Translations under genes and position numbers: made by a program
In this document: positions 1 to 9,836 of the stretch, one piece after another
Layout: each line of letters begins with the position of its first letter
Position numbering within the stretch: position 1 is the stretch's first letter
The notes under the pieces: model-generated
The model's database searches: none
The model's input: the letters and a program-made list of their open reading frames with translations, nothing else
Told to the model about the DNA's origin: nothing
Source of the DNA: Siphonodentalium dalli
Taxonomy: Eukaryota > Mollusca > Scaphopoda > Gadilida > Siphonodentaliidae
Direction of reading: 5' to 3'
NCBI GenBank assembly: GCA_032622095.1
Contig: CP136063.1
Coordinates: 150,033,379-150,097,378 of the forward strand
Length of the DNA stretch: 64,000 bases

Positions 1-459
1 CAAAATACAGATCGAGTTCGAATATGGGTTTGATCCGTTATTTTTTAATGGAGTTATGGCCCTTTTTCAACTAAGAATTGAACAGACAACCCTAGCAGTC
101 TACAATTAATTACCAGTGATATGAAGTTTAACTCCTTAGAGAAGGAGATAGGCAGTAATCTGTATTATGAGAAATAGAGTTATTTTTAGCCACCAGTATG
201 AGGCCTAACCAGAGATACTTTATACCTGTGGAGAGATAAGAGCTCAATGTAATTAATTTGCCCTGTTAGCCTGGGTTTCTGAGGAGGTCTCTATGTCAAA
301 AAGATGGCTTGCAATAGAAAACTCATAGGGAATAAATTGTGTTTTATCACATAATCTGTCATGTTTGTCCAGTGTTTCACAAAAATCACATACATGCCCA
401 TGCTAGTGGAGATGGGAAAATTGATACTTACCCACAAATGACTAAATTGTATGTTTACC

Positions 460-690
460 CATACCATAGTATGGTATTAAAACATAGTATCAATGTCCAG
501 ATTGACCACTTGTCGTTAGTCCATCCGTCCATCTGTCTGCCTGTAGATACTTTACGCATGGTGTGATAACTCAAACATTTTCTATCTGATCGGAACCAAA
601 TTTTGTATATGAATTTTACAGCACAAAAGACAGATTGAGTTTGAATATGGGTTTGATCAGACTATTTTTAAGTGAGTTATGACCCTTCTT
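460..690 (+). repeat. CATAGTATGG repeat family (also 1-160, 5040-5300, 11420-12160)
   Basis: The family signature is ACCATAGTATGGTAAACAT, AGATTGACCACTTGTCG, a CCGTCCGTCTGTC run, CTATCTGATCGGAACC, CAGATCGAGTTCGAATATG and GAGTTATGGCCC. At 11420-12160 three degenerate units follow one another. At 5040 it directly follows AAGCCTGGAAATAGTGTGTC, the end of the double-palindrome family, so composite copies exist. Confidence 0.75.
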
Positions 691-824
691 GCACAATTTA
701 ACATAAAATGAATAAATAAATAACAAACAAAAATGAATAAATAAATAAATAACAACAAAAAATAATATATATTTTTTTTTATAATAATTAAAAAAAAAGT
801 AGTAACAGTAACAGAGTAACTTAC

Positions 825-872
825 TATCGCCAAGGGATGGGTTAATATCTGCCGATCGTGATCGGCCTCTCG
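825..872 (+). repeat. 48-bp conserved core with CCGATCGTGATCGG palindrome, copy 1
   Basis: TATCGCCAAGGGATGGGTTA is followed by ATATCTGCCGATCGTGATCG and GCCTCTCG. Nearly the same 48-49 bp occur at 6737-6785 and 12398-12445, always in this orientation, with unrelated flanks. I do not recognise the family. Confidence 0.75.
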
Positions 873-2098
873 TTTTTTTTTCAAAAACAGCATTTATTTG
901 AATAAAAAATTTTGAACTATGGCAAAAATCAAGAACAGCAATATCTAACGAGGTTTTTGTAAACTACAATGTATAACATGATTATGATATACAAAAATGG
1001 GTAATAGATAAAAAATTGTACAGTAATTGTCAACCCTATATAAACTACAGGCATGCTGCATGATACCATGATTACTGCTCCAGCAACGGCCTGTTCAGCC
1101 TAACATTGTTAGTATTATTTGTAACTACAATCAGATTTTGCACTCCTCATTACACTGTTGAATTTCCTTTCCTTTTCTGATTGCCGTACATGTAAATGCT
1201 AACCGAGTAACTCTACCATATACTCTGTCGTCTAAACTACTCTACGCATAGTTGTCCAATATCTATACTCGATGTATGATGTGCTTATATCCTCAATTCA
1301 CCAAAGAGCAAACACAATTGAGAAAATATATTCAGTTTTCAGCTAAATTTATTAGTAAATGTTTAAGCACAGGTCTACCTATCCAGATATCATAACAGTG
1401 TGACTCACATGGACCTAAGTGTAAAGTACATGGTCGCTATATCTGTACAGCCATGATAATAATGTGTTTGAAAATAATAATAGATTAATTCAGCCTTGGA
1501 TATAATAAGCAACACCTTTTAGAACCGTCATTTATCAAAGACATAGCATAATTTCATATTTTCATGACAGTTAGAAAAAATATTGATTTAAATAAAAAAA
1601 AATCCTGATTCAAATAAAATAAAATATTTTTTTTAAATTTATTTTAAAAAAATCACCAACCCTCCTCATGAGCCATGTCGACTACCTGATGATAACTTTA
1701 GTTATCAAATTTGTGGTATGTATTATGAGGTTCAAATCTGGTTTAAGGAGGATGAAGTTTGCCTTTTTCTAACTTGGAATTTACTGATTATTTTGATTTA
1801 CACAGCTGGTTTCCATATCATCAACTTCCTTCTATTCTTGAAAATTTATAAATTTATTTTTAGAAAAGCTTATTTCCAAAAAAAAAAAAACTATTAGGCA
1901 ACAGCCTTTTGTTCAACACTGATTAATTTGAGCCAAACTATAGCCTGTATTCATGCTTCGAAACTTTATTTTGTAAAATAACAGGATTCTCAGCACCGGA
2001 ACTTATACTTTAGTCAAGAAAGAGATCATATTCCCAGAATGTTAACTCTATCCACTAGATTTCAAAGATGAGTAATTAATTCTGTATTTGTTTTTCAG

Positions 2099-2120
2099 GT
2101 TCTTTCCGTCGAATGGATAG
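2099..2120 (+). CDS. YTHDC1: YTHDC1-like microexon (22 nt)
   Basis: The exon follows a pyrimidine-rich acceptor ending TTTTTCAG and is followed by the donor GTATGT. In the phase required by the next exon it reads SFRRMDR, with two bases completing an upstream codon and AG passed on. This continues naturally into RGPRSYGG of the next exon. At 22 nt it is below the usual size for exon definition, so it rests on splice-site quality and phase agreement, not similarity alone. Confidence 0.55.
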
Positions 2121-2252
2121 GTATGTAGTATGGTATTCAGGGCTATCTACCAAATTGTCTTGAAGCTGTTTGAATTTATTACTTACAAACCATCTTTTGT
2201 GGTCTTGGAGAAAAGAACATTTTTGTTCCAGGGTCTTTTTTCTCTCTATTTT

Positions 2253-2806
2253 TAGCTCATCTTGACGAAGTCAAGTTTGAGCTAGAGAATTGTTTTGAAA
2301 ATTTACAGGCATGTTTAGGATCACCTATAGATGGGAGCTATCCATGGCTGCTGGCAGCCATCATGGAATTTACTTGTTGCATGACTAAATTCTTTGGCAC
2401 ACCCTACAGACCACATCCCTCATCCGATCATCACCAAACTTCATATGGATCTATCATGCATGACCACTAGATGTGAGCCATAAGTTTTTTCTGAATTTTG
2501 TTGAAAAACATGGCCGCTTTTGAATTTACTCTAGGCTTGTATGACTAAATCATTAGGCACACTCTACAGACATCATCCCTCTTCCGATTGTCACTAAACT
2601 GCCACTGGTGTGACCACTAGATGGGAGCTATAATTTTTGTTTTCAATTTCATTGCAAAACATGGATACCATCTATTCATGTTGACATCTAGTATTACTTA
2701 AACATTTTAACTTTCTGCATTCCTAATTACTCGATTGACTGTAACACATGAAATTATCCCATCTAAAAGTTGAGCTAAGGTGTCATTGACACTTTCATTA
2801 TTTCTC
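2253..2806 (+). repeat. GTTGAGCT-ended repeat, short copy in a YTHDC1-like intron
   Basis: It begins TTTTAGCTCATCTTGACG and AGTCAAGTTTGAGCTAG, contains three units (ATGGCTGCTGGCAGCCATC, GACTAAATCATTAGGCACAC), and ends AAGTTGAGCTAAGGTGTC then ATTGACACTTTC. Confidence 0.7.
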
Positions 2807-3419
2807 AGTTTATTCCTCTGAAATGTCTGAGCATTTTACTATGAGACCACACTTGGAAAGATAATTCTCAAATTCTCTTTTTTACATCAATTATGTAAGA
2901 CACATGGTTTAATATGTATATGTTTACTTATAAATATGCATAGTTATTATATTCAATACAATCATATGTTATTCATAAAAGTGCATTACATATCAAAAAG
3001 TGATTTTATGAGAACAGGAACATTTGGCTCATATATACAACTATTTAATCTAGCCGATTCAGACTAAAAATTTTGACATAAATCTATTTTCGGAAATTGT
3101 AAGTGGGTCAAAATTAATATACATTAGTGGAAAGTTTATATGGAATAAATTTAACCAAGGATCACGAAGATACTACAAACAAAATTTGAACAATTATTGT
3201 AGCAATTTCTCTAACCGAGACGGCGAGAGCAATAAGATATATATCTACTCACTAATTGTTCCTTTAATGGCATAACCAAGCCCTTTTAACAGACTTATTC
3301 CTGTAACCTCATAACATTATGTATGCATTGATACACTGATATTTGTGCATACTTGGTGATATCACTGTTTGGTCTGTTTGTTGGATTTGAATCTTCACCG
3401 TTGTTTTGCGAATTTACAG

Positions 3420-3471
3420 GCGCGGACCAAGATCCTATGGTGGTGTAAGAAGAGAGACATTCATCAACGGG
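3420..3471 (+). CDS. YTHDC1: YTHDC1-like exon, Arg/Gly segment
   Basis: The acceptor is TTTACAG and the donor is GTAAGT. After one base completing the previous codon, the exon reads RGPRSYGGVRRETFING and ends on a codon boundary. Length is 52 bp. The segment is rich in Arg and Gly, as expected for the disordered C-terminal half of a nuclear RNA-binding protein. Confidence 0.65.
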
Positions 3472-3813
3472 GTAAGTTCATTGATATTTCCTAAGTCCTG
3501 CATCTACATATATAATTACTTTGTTTATTAGTAAACACAGGATTGCAATTTCTGCATGTTTCTGTCTATTTTCAGCTTAATTTAGCAACAAACGTATAGT
3601 TGATATGCTATGAGTCAAAATTATGTCCTTGTCTAGTGATCAGCGTGTTAGACCTATAATGTTACTCGTAAATCAGTGATGCATTCTTTGCATCACATAG
3701 ACTAGAAATATTCAATTGAGTCCCAAACTGAAATCCTAATTTCCCTTAATGGTCTGTTTTCCACAAATCAATAAAACAGTTATTCTTAACTAATTTCATT
3801 CTGGTGCTTGCAG

Positions 3814-3888
3814 TCATACAGCGATTATGTGCGAGAATTTCAGAATGTGCGTCCACCTCCTCCACCCATGCCACCATATGGGCCACCG
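3814..3888 (+). CDS. YTHDC1: YTHDC1-like exon, proline-rich segment
   Basis: Acceptor GCTTGCAG and donor GTAAGT flank exactly 25 codons in phase 0. The peptide contains SDYVREFQN followed by RPPPPPMPPYGPP. A Tyr-Val-Arg-Asp/Glu-Tyr/Phe patch before a polyproline run is a feature I associate with YTHDC1 tails. No catalytic function is expected. Confidence 0.7.
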
Positions 3889-4145
3889 GTAAGTCTTAAA
3901 TGATACATCAGTGTGTTTTATATAAATGTCCATTGGTAAGTTTTCATGGAAGATCATTGTGTTATATCAATATTTTCATGTTTCTGTTCATGACTTTTCT
4001 CATAAATTTGTAAATATACAACAACTTTCAATTGTCCATGTTCCATAAAGTTTTAATATTCTTGAAAATAACTTTACTATGGTATATGATGAATTACCAT
4101 GGGCATTTGTTTGTCTATGTGTTTCAAGGTAAGAGTGGTAATAAT

Positions 4146-4225
4146 AAGTGGCGAGAAGGCCATCTAAATCCTTCATAATAGCAAGAAGTGGCGAGAAGGC
4201 CATCTAAATCCTTCATAATAGCAAC
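4146..4225. repeat. 41-bp direct duplication
   Basis: AGTGGCGAGAAGGCCATC then TAAATCCTTCATAATAGC occurs twice in succession in a YTHDC1-like intron. The two copies are identical over about 40 bases, indicating a recent local duplication. Confidence 0.85.
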
Positions 4226-4235
4226 CATTAACACT

Positions 4236-4620
4236 TTTTAGCTCACCTGAGACGAAGTCTCCGGTGGAGCTATAGTCATCACTCCTCGTCCGTCCGTCCA
4301 TCGTACCGTCCGTCCGTCCATCAAGAATCATCTTCTCCTCCAGAACAGTAAGACCGAATGGGTTCATGTTTGGTGTGGATGTTCCCTAGGTGAATCATAT
4401 TCAGATATGTTCAAATGAGGTCACGCGGTCAAATAGTTGCGAAGCTAGGACCATAACTCTTTTCCACCATAGTAATTCTTACAGCGACTTCTTCTCGAAT
4501 TTCATTGGGCCGATTGGGTTCATATTTGGTACAAAGGGTCCTTGGGGGGACTGTGGTTCAGATTTGTTCAAATGAGGTCACTGGGTCGAATGTTTCAAAT
4601 TTTCAGGGCGACCTTGCTCA
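4236..4620 (-). repeat. AGCTCACCTGAGAC repeat family (also 57340-58370, 59230-59735, 62700-63580)
   Basis: Ends are marked by TAGCTCACCTGAGACGAAG then CTCCGGTGGAGCTATAG, followed by a CGTCCGTCCGTCC run and units with AATGGGTTCATGTTTGG and CAAATCTGAATGTGAGTC. On the plus strand at 59640-59730 the same end reads GACGGACGGAC ... GACTACAGCTCCACCGGAGA ... CTCAGGTGAG. No protein is encoded. Confidence 0.75.
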
Positions 4621-6736
4621 ATTTAACAAACAAAAAAATTATTTTTTAAACATGTTATAAAATTTGAAAAAAGTGACACCATTATAACATCTGCAGAGTT
4701 ATGAAACTTTACTCTTTAATGAAATTATGGAAACATTCCATTACCCACCCCCCTCTCCCACATGGCCCAGACCCACCCCCACCCTGCCATCAACCAACAT
4801 CCCTTCTAACCCATATCATATCCCAATTTAATACCTCTTCTCACCACAGAAGCAGATATATCTTTGCAAAGACACAGGTCATTAATTTAGCTTAGAATAA
4901 TAGATGTCATCTGGCAGGCTTGTATAAACATAACTGCTAGCAAAATAAAAACAAACTGCTGTTCCCAAGGTTAGGTGATGGCTGGTGGGAATTGGTTTCC
5001 CTGCCATACAATGTTACTGTGAATGGCTTAGATTTCTTCAAGCCTGGAAATAGTGTGTCTGACATTTGCAGAATGAGGTCCCCATAGTATGGTAAATATA
5101 GTGTCAATGTCCGGATTGACCACTTGTCGTCCGTCTGTCTGTCCATCTGTCCGTAGACGCTTTACGCATAATGCGTTAACTGAAACATTTTCTATCTGAT
5201 CGGAACCATGGTATGTGAGTTTCACAGCCCAAAATACAGATCGAGTTCGAATATGGGTTTGATCCGATTTATTTTAAAGGAGTTATGACCCTTTTCTTTT
5301 TTTTTAAATTTGAAAAAAAAAAAATTTAGATTTTGTTTAGATTAAACTCATTGCTTAATTTAACATTTTTTTTTTTACTTTAATTATAATAATAAAAAAA
5401 AATTCAATAATAAAAACAAAATTGTCATTGACACTTCATTTGTTTTAGTTTTATACCATTTATTAGGTGTGATGTCCTGTTTTGAAAATATGAAGATATT
5501 ATTGCAATAGTTACATGTAATATAATGATCTCAATAAATTACCATGTGAACATCTGATATCCAGAGTATATGAGAGTACATATAGATGGTGTCATTCCAA
5601 GTGAAATCTTGTTATTAATTGAGTAATGACATATGGTACAAGCTGTGGGGTTTGTTAGATGAAGTCAAAGATAAACAACAATTGTGGCTGGCTAATTGTT
5701 TACCTAATCTGTCAAATTTGATTATTTGATTAATGGCAGCATGAGTCTCTTGTTTCTCCTAAGTGACCCCATCACCTATATAAGTGTAAAGTGTCTTCTA
5801 TATTCCAATGATCTGCTAATAAAATAATTAACCCTTTCCAAGCTTAACATAGACACATGCTATAATGTACATGGACTCTTCCTCATATTTCTTATCTATG
5901 GTTATCTTTGCACACTATTCACTTTTTTTTTTTATCAATTTTGATATTGATTGATTAATTGATTTTTGAAAAATATATACCCTTCAGACACATGCATTCA
6001 ATTTGAAATTAAAATAATGGATATGTTCATATTGTTATGGTTGATTGAATTTTAGGGGCCACCGAGAGCTTAAAAGATTAACATTGAAGGTTATGGATGT
6101 TAGTGTCCAGGCTACTTGTAAAACATTGTATCGTGTGAAGCCATTTAATTGAGGACTACTTACTTTCTTTTATATGAACTATGGCAATCTGTTTCGATTT
6201 AGGGGTCATACCGACCAGCATCCTCATCATATAATGTCTGTGTAACATTATAGAGACACTTTGTATTGTATAAACTTATTTAATACACATGTCAGATCTG
6301 ATCTTATCTGTCCATGTTTGATAAACAAATAGCAACTGGGGAGAATGGGGGGGGGGGGTGTAAATTAAAGTACAATTGAAATATGAGATGGAATCCCATG
6401 CATGTATGTTGTTTTAAGCAGTCTGGCTTGTCAACAAATTATAATTTCTCTTTAGAAGTGAATGAATTTTAAATATCTGGCAGGTCAAAAGTGGCGGAGA
6501 TAAGGGTTTTGCTTCCAATGAGTTAACTTTAACTCCTAAACATATCCTCCAAAATCACTAAACCGTTGGATCTCACAGTGAGAGGTTCTTGGGTGAACAG
6601 GAACATAGTTATGAGATTTAAAACTACTCCTCCCCCACCCAAATACTTTAACTCCTTCTTAAGACAAATTATTTGAGCTTTTGATTTCAAGTTGGGTACT
6701 GATATATGGATTCCTGTGATCATATCTTAGACAAAT

Positions 6737-6785
6737 TATCGCCAAGGTATGGGTTAAACATCTGCCGATCATGATCGGCCTCTCG
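6737..6785 (+). repeat. 48-bp conserved core, copy 2
   Basis: It reads TATCGCCAAGGTATGGGTT then AAACATCTGCCGATCATGAT and CGGCCTCTCG: a few differences from copy 1. It lies in the long YTHDC1-like intron. Confidence 0.75.
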
Positions 6786-7347
6786 GTGATAAAACCTGAT
6801 GTCAAGGTAGTATATATATCTGGTGAAATTATCATTTATAATTACTTGAGAAATCAAGGTAAAACACACATACATAGGAATATAAAAAACATAAAAGCAA
6901 CCAAATGAAAGACACAATACTTAAGTTATTTAAGAGGCATGGGATGATTGGGACATGACATTTAAAAAAAAAAAAACCAACTACATTGTTTGCCACTATA
7001 CCTGTTTGTTGTGGGAAATTAAAAGTCTATTAATCTATGCTACCAAAATTAAAGACAAGACCCTTAAGTTTATTTAATATTATACATGTTTTGTTAACAT
7101 GCACATAAACAATAAATTTTATACAACATTCTGTCATATACCTATTATGCATGAAATTCCATTATAGCCAAATTCAAGCAGGGTGAATCCTTGTTACTAA
7201 GAAAATAAAAAATGTGCAAAGTTGATGATTAATTGTTCTGAATGTTCTGAATGGCCGTTATGTTTTTTGGTAGTAAAATGCAATAAGCCTTGATCTTATA
7301 AAAGCTGATCAAATGTGTAGATGTGTCATGCATGATTCTATTTTCAG

Positions 7348-7482
7348 CCCCAAGCTTATGGAATGGATCCACAGTTTGCATATCATAATCCAGGGAACTA
7401 CGGTCGACCTCGAGATTTTATGCCTAATAATAATCCATATGGCAATGATCCTAGATCTAGGCAATCAACAGATAAACGATCA
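7348..7482 (+). CDS. YTHDC1: YTHDC1-like exon, Tyr/Asn/Pro-rich segment
   Basis: The exon lies between TATTTTCAG and the donor GTGAGT. It is 135 bp, 45 codons, phase 0 at both ends. It encodes a Tyr/Asn/Pro/Arg-rich linker (for example GMDPQFAYHNPGNYGRPRDF) ending STDKRS. The intron before it is about 3.46 kb and filled with repeats. Confidence 0.7.
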
Positions 7483-7815
7483 GTGAGTTGTTTTTATCTT
7501 TATCCCTTCTACTTCATTAACATCTTAAATATAAAAAAATAAATAGTATTGCGCAAATTTAAATACGAGTGATGAAATCAGATGTAGTTGTAGCATAAAT
7601 ATCACATGAGGCTGATGATAATTCAAATAATTAGATTACTAATTACCAGAATAAATACAAAATGTGGTATGGATCAGAATCTAAGATCTCTAACAAACTC
7701 GTAACTATGCTTTTGGGTCTCATGAAGCATATGATTGAAATTTTCTTGATTATATGTAATGCATGTTTTGTAATGTATGTTTTTCTCGTTTTTAATGGTC
7801 ACCATTGTATTTCAG

Positions 7816-8019
7816 TATGAACGTGATGTTGATGACTTCCTACGGAAAACCATCTCACGGAATCGGGATCGTGAACGGGACCCAGAGCGAGGTCATCACA
7901 GAGAGAGGTTTAGAGAATATGAGCGTGACAGATCCATGCATGATCGACCAAGGGATAGGGAACGAGAGCGTGATGGTCGTGACCGTATGCGAGAAAGAAG
8001 ACATCGAGAGAGGCGATAG
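7816..8019 (+). CDS. YTHDC1: YTHDC1-like terminal coding exon
   Basis: The acceptor TATTTCAG is followed by 67 codons and a TAG stop at 8017-8019. It opens with YERDVDDFLRKT and continues as a dense Arg/Asp/Glu tail (RDRERD, DRPRDRERERD, RHRERR). The start is set by the acceptor; an upstream ATG that would extend the frame lies in the intron. The Arg-rich tail probably acts in nuclear speckle targeting and contact with SR proteins, by analogy with the family. Confidence 0.75.
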   Translation, partial: YERDVDDFLRKTISRNRDRERDPERGHHRERFREYERDRSMHDRPRDRERERDGRDRMRERRHRERR

Positions 8020-8425
8020 CATTGTTTGTTAATCATTCAACAATTTATCTGTACATGAGAGAAAGTGTGCTATTCTTATCTGATTCTTATCTATTGTTTC
8101 TAGAAGCTGTTAAAATGGCAAGCCCAGTTCGAATGCCTCAGATGGGTCAAAAGAATTGTTATACATGGTTAAAAAAAACTTGATTTTGTAAATATATAGG
8201 ACGACACAAGTGTGTGAACTGGTTAACAAATTTGCACGAGTTTGTTGGAAGGTTCTAGCTGTACCTCGTAACACGACAACCGAGTGCGATAACTCGTTAA
8301 CCTGTTTACACCACTGAATGGTTCCAGGTTTTTTGTACAACCAGAGACTAGGTTACAGAATACTGAAATTGATGTTGGAACTATCTTATTTAATTGAATA
8401 AATAAAGTCATTTAGAACGCACAAA
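8020..8425 (+). other. YTHDC1: 3' UTR of the YTHDC1-like gene with poly(A) signals
   Basis: About 400 bp lie between the stop codon and two overlapping AATAAA hexamers at 8397-8402 and 8401-8406. Cleavage would be expected about 10-25 bases later. A TTAA-flanked MITE begins at 8460, just after the likely cleavage site. The exact 3' end is inferred. Confidence 0.55.
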
Positions 8426-8459
8426 ATTGATTATCGGTTCTCTTGACACTTATTTTTAA

Positions 8460-8714
8460 CTCTTTGATGACTGGAGCTGCCCTGGTGTAGCGTTGAAGAC
8501 CATGTGCCAGTACATTCTCTTATATATGCGAGTCTCCCACAGGGAACCTCACAAATATAAGAAAATGGACTGGTGTACAAGGTCAAGCTTAATGTTGTTA
8601 GGCCAATGTATTCTCTTGTATATGAGAGGCTCCCTATGAGAGACTCGCAGATACAATATAATCCCCTGCACAGGATTTTCACAAAATTTCAGGAATCTCC
8701 AGTCATGGAAGGGT
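8460..8714. mobile_element. TTAA-flanked MITE, family 1, after the YTHDC1-like 3' UTR
   Basis: It starts CTCTTTGATGACTGGAGC after TTAA (8456-8459) and ends CTCCAGTCATGGAAGGG near TTAA at 8715-8718. It has the usual internal hairpins TCTTATATATGCGAG and TCTTGTATATGAGAGGC. Confidence 0.85.
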
Positions 8715-9582
8715 TTAAAAATGGCAGGCAGGTTTTTATATTTATATTTTAAATTACCCAGCATGCAGGCTGTGAGTGTTCACATCATGGTGTCAAAATA
8801 CAGCACATCCCTTCTGATATTTGTATGATACTTACTTGACCCATTTTTGGTATTCAAACTAGTCCTACACCTTTAAAAGATGTCGTAAGGGGGCTATGAC
8901 TCCAAAATTAAAGAGTTAACATTACTTTGAGCTTCAAGTTAGGAAAATATGTTGATAGATCAAGTTTTGAGATAATATATGATATGCTGATGGCAGGCTG
9001 AAATTATATGGATTCCCAGATTTCATTTGTTGTGATGTTCAGGCAATAAGTTCTTCAAATGGCATAAGCTCAACTTACCAGCTGAACATCCCTACAAGTG
9101 AATGAATAGGATCAAGTAACTGCCGATCAGTCAATATCCAACTATCAAAGGGTTAAGAGATATGGTCCTTGATGATTATCTTGCAAGACATATTTATTTT
9201 GGTGAAATAACTGTATTTCTGAATAGATGGCAGGAAAATAAATATCTTGCTCAATAAAGCTCAACTGAAAAATTTAATTTTAAATTTTATTAAAAAATTT
9301 ATAGAATGTTGATTCATGGCCCCCTCTAACTTTACAGCAAAATCTTATTGTACAGTGTATTATATTACTGATGAAGATTATGTCAGTATTAAAGTTCACA
9401 AACCAGTCTATTCCCACCGATTTGGTAAATCTCAAAAAGTTATGGCATTTGAATTAATAAGAGGAATTCGTGAAGCAATTCTTATTTTTTTAAGGTAACA
9501 AATTGAAATTGAATTTTTGTAGTTTTGTTTACCAAATTATACAGCTGAATTATAATATTTGTACAAAATTTGGACTAAGAAT

Positions 9583-9836
9583 CAAGCCTTGAAATAGGAT
9601 GTCTGTCATTTGCAGAATGAGGTCCCCAGAGGGTGAATTTAGTGATGCTACCCCGCATAGCGGGCTAGCATCACCAAATTCACCCTCTGGGAACCTCATT
9701 CTGCTCAGGTTTAAGCAGAATGAGGTCCCCAGAGGGTGAATTTGGTGATGCTAGCCCACTATGCGGGGTAACATCACAAAATTCACCCTCTGGGGACCTC
9801 ATTCTGCAAATGACAGACACACTATTTCAAGGCTTG
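9583..9836. mobile_element. Double-palindrome foldback element, 8-bp target duplication
   Basis: The 254-bp element begins CAAGCCTTGAAATAG and ends with its complement CTATTTCAAGGCTTG. Each half is itself a palindrome (GCAGAATGAGGTCCCCAGAG ... complement) centred on a short GC-rich GCGGG/CCCGC core. It is flanked by an exact 8-bp duplication CTAAGAAT (9575-9582 and 9837-9844). No coding capacity. An 8-bp duplication suggests mobilisation by a hAT-type transposase. Confidence 0.92.

Larger units (their letters stand above)
2099..8425 (+). other. YTHDC1: 3' part of a YTHDC1-like gene (five coding exons, stop codon, 3' UTR)
   Basis: Five exons on the plus strand join in compatible phases (2099-2120, 3420-3471, 3814-3888, 7348-7482, 7816-8019), each with AG acceptor and GT donor. 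The joined tail starts with an arginine-rich stretch, then a proline-rich segment, then a Tyr/Asn/Pro-rich segment. It ends in the motif YERDVDDFLRKT followed by about 50 residues of alternating Arg/Asp/Glu. YTHDC1 proteins end with a similar VDDFLRRT motif and an RD/RE-rich tail; in animals they bind m6A in nuclear RNA and act in splicing and export. The YTH domain itself would lie upstream, outside the window, so the name rests on the low-complexity tail only. Another RNA-binding protein with an RD/RE tail is the main alternative. Confidence 0.68.

Noticed and set aside
657-893. Shared peptide READHDRQ in minus-strand frames at 0.85 and 6.77 kb
   Set aside because: It comes from the conserved 48-bp DNA core. 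The frames diverge immediately outside it, so it is a nucleotide repeat, not a protein domain.
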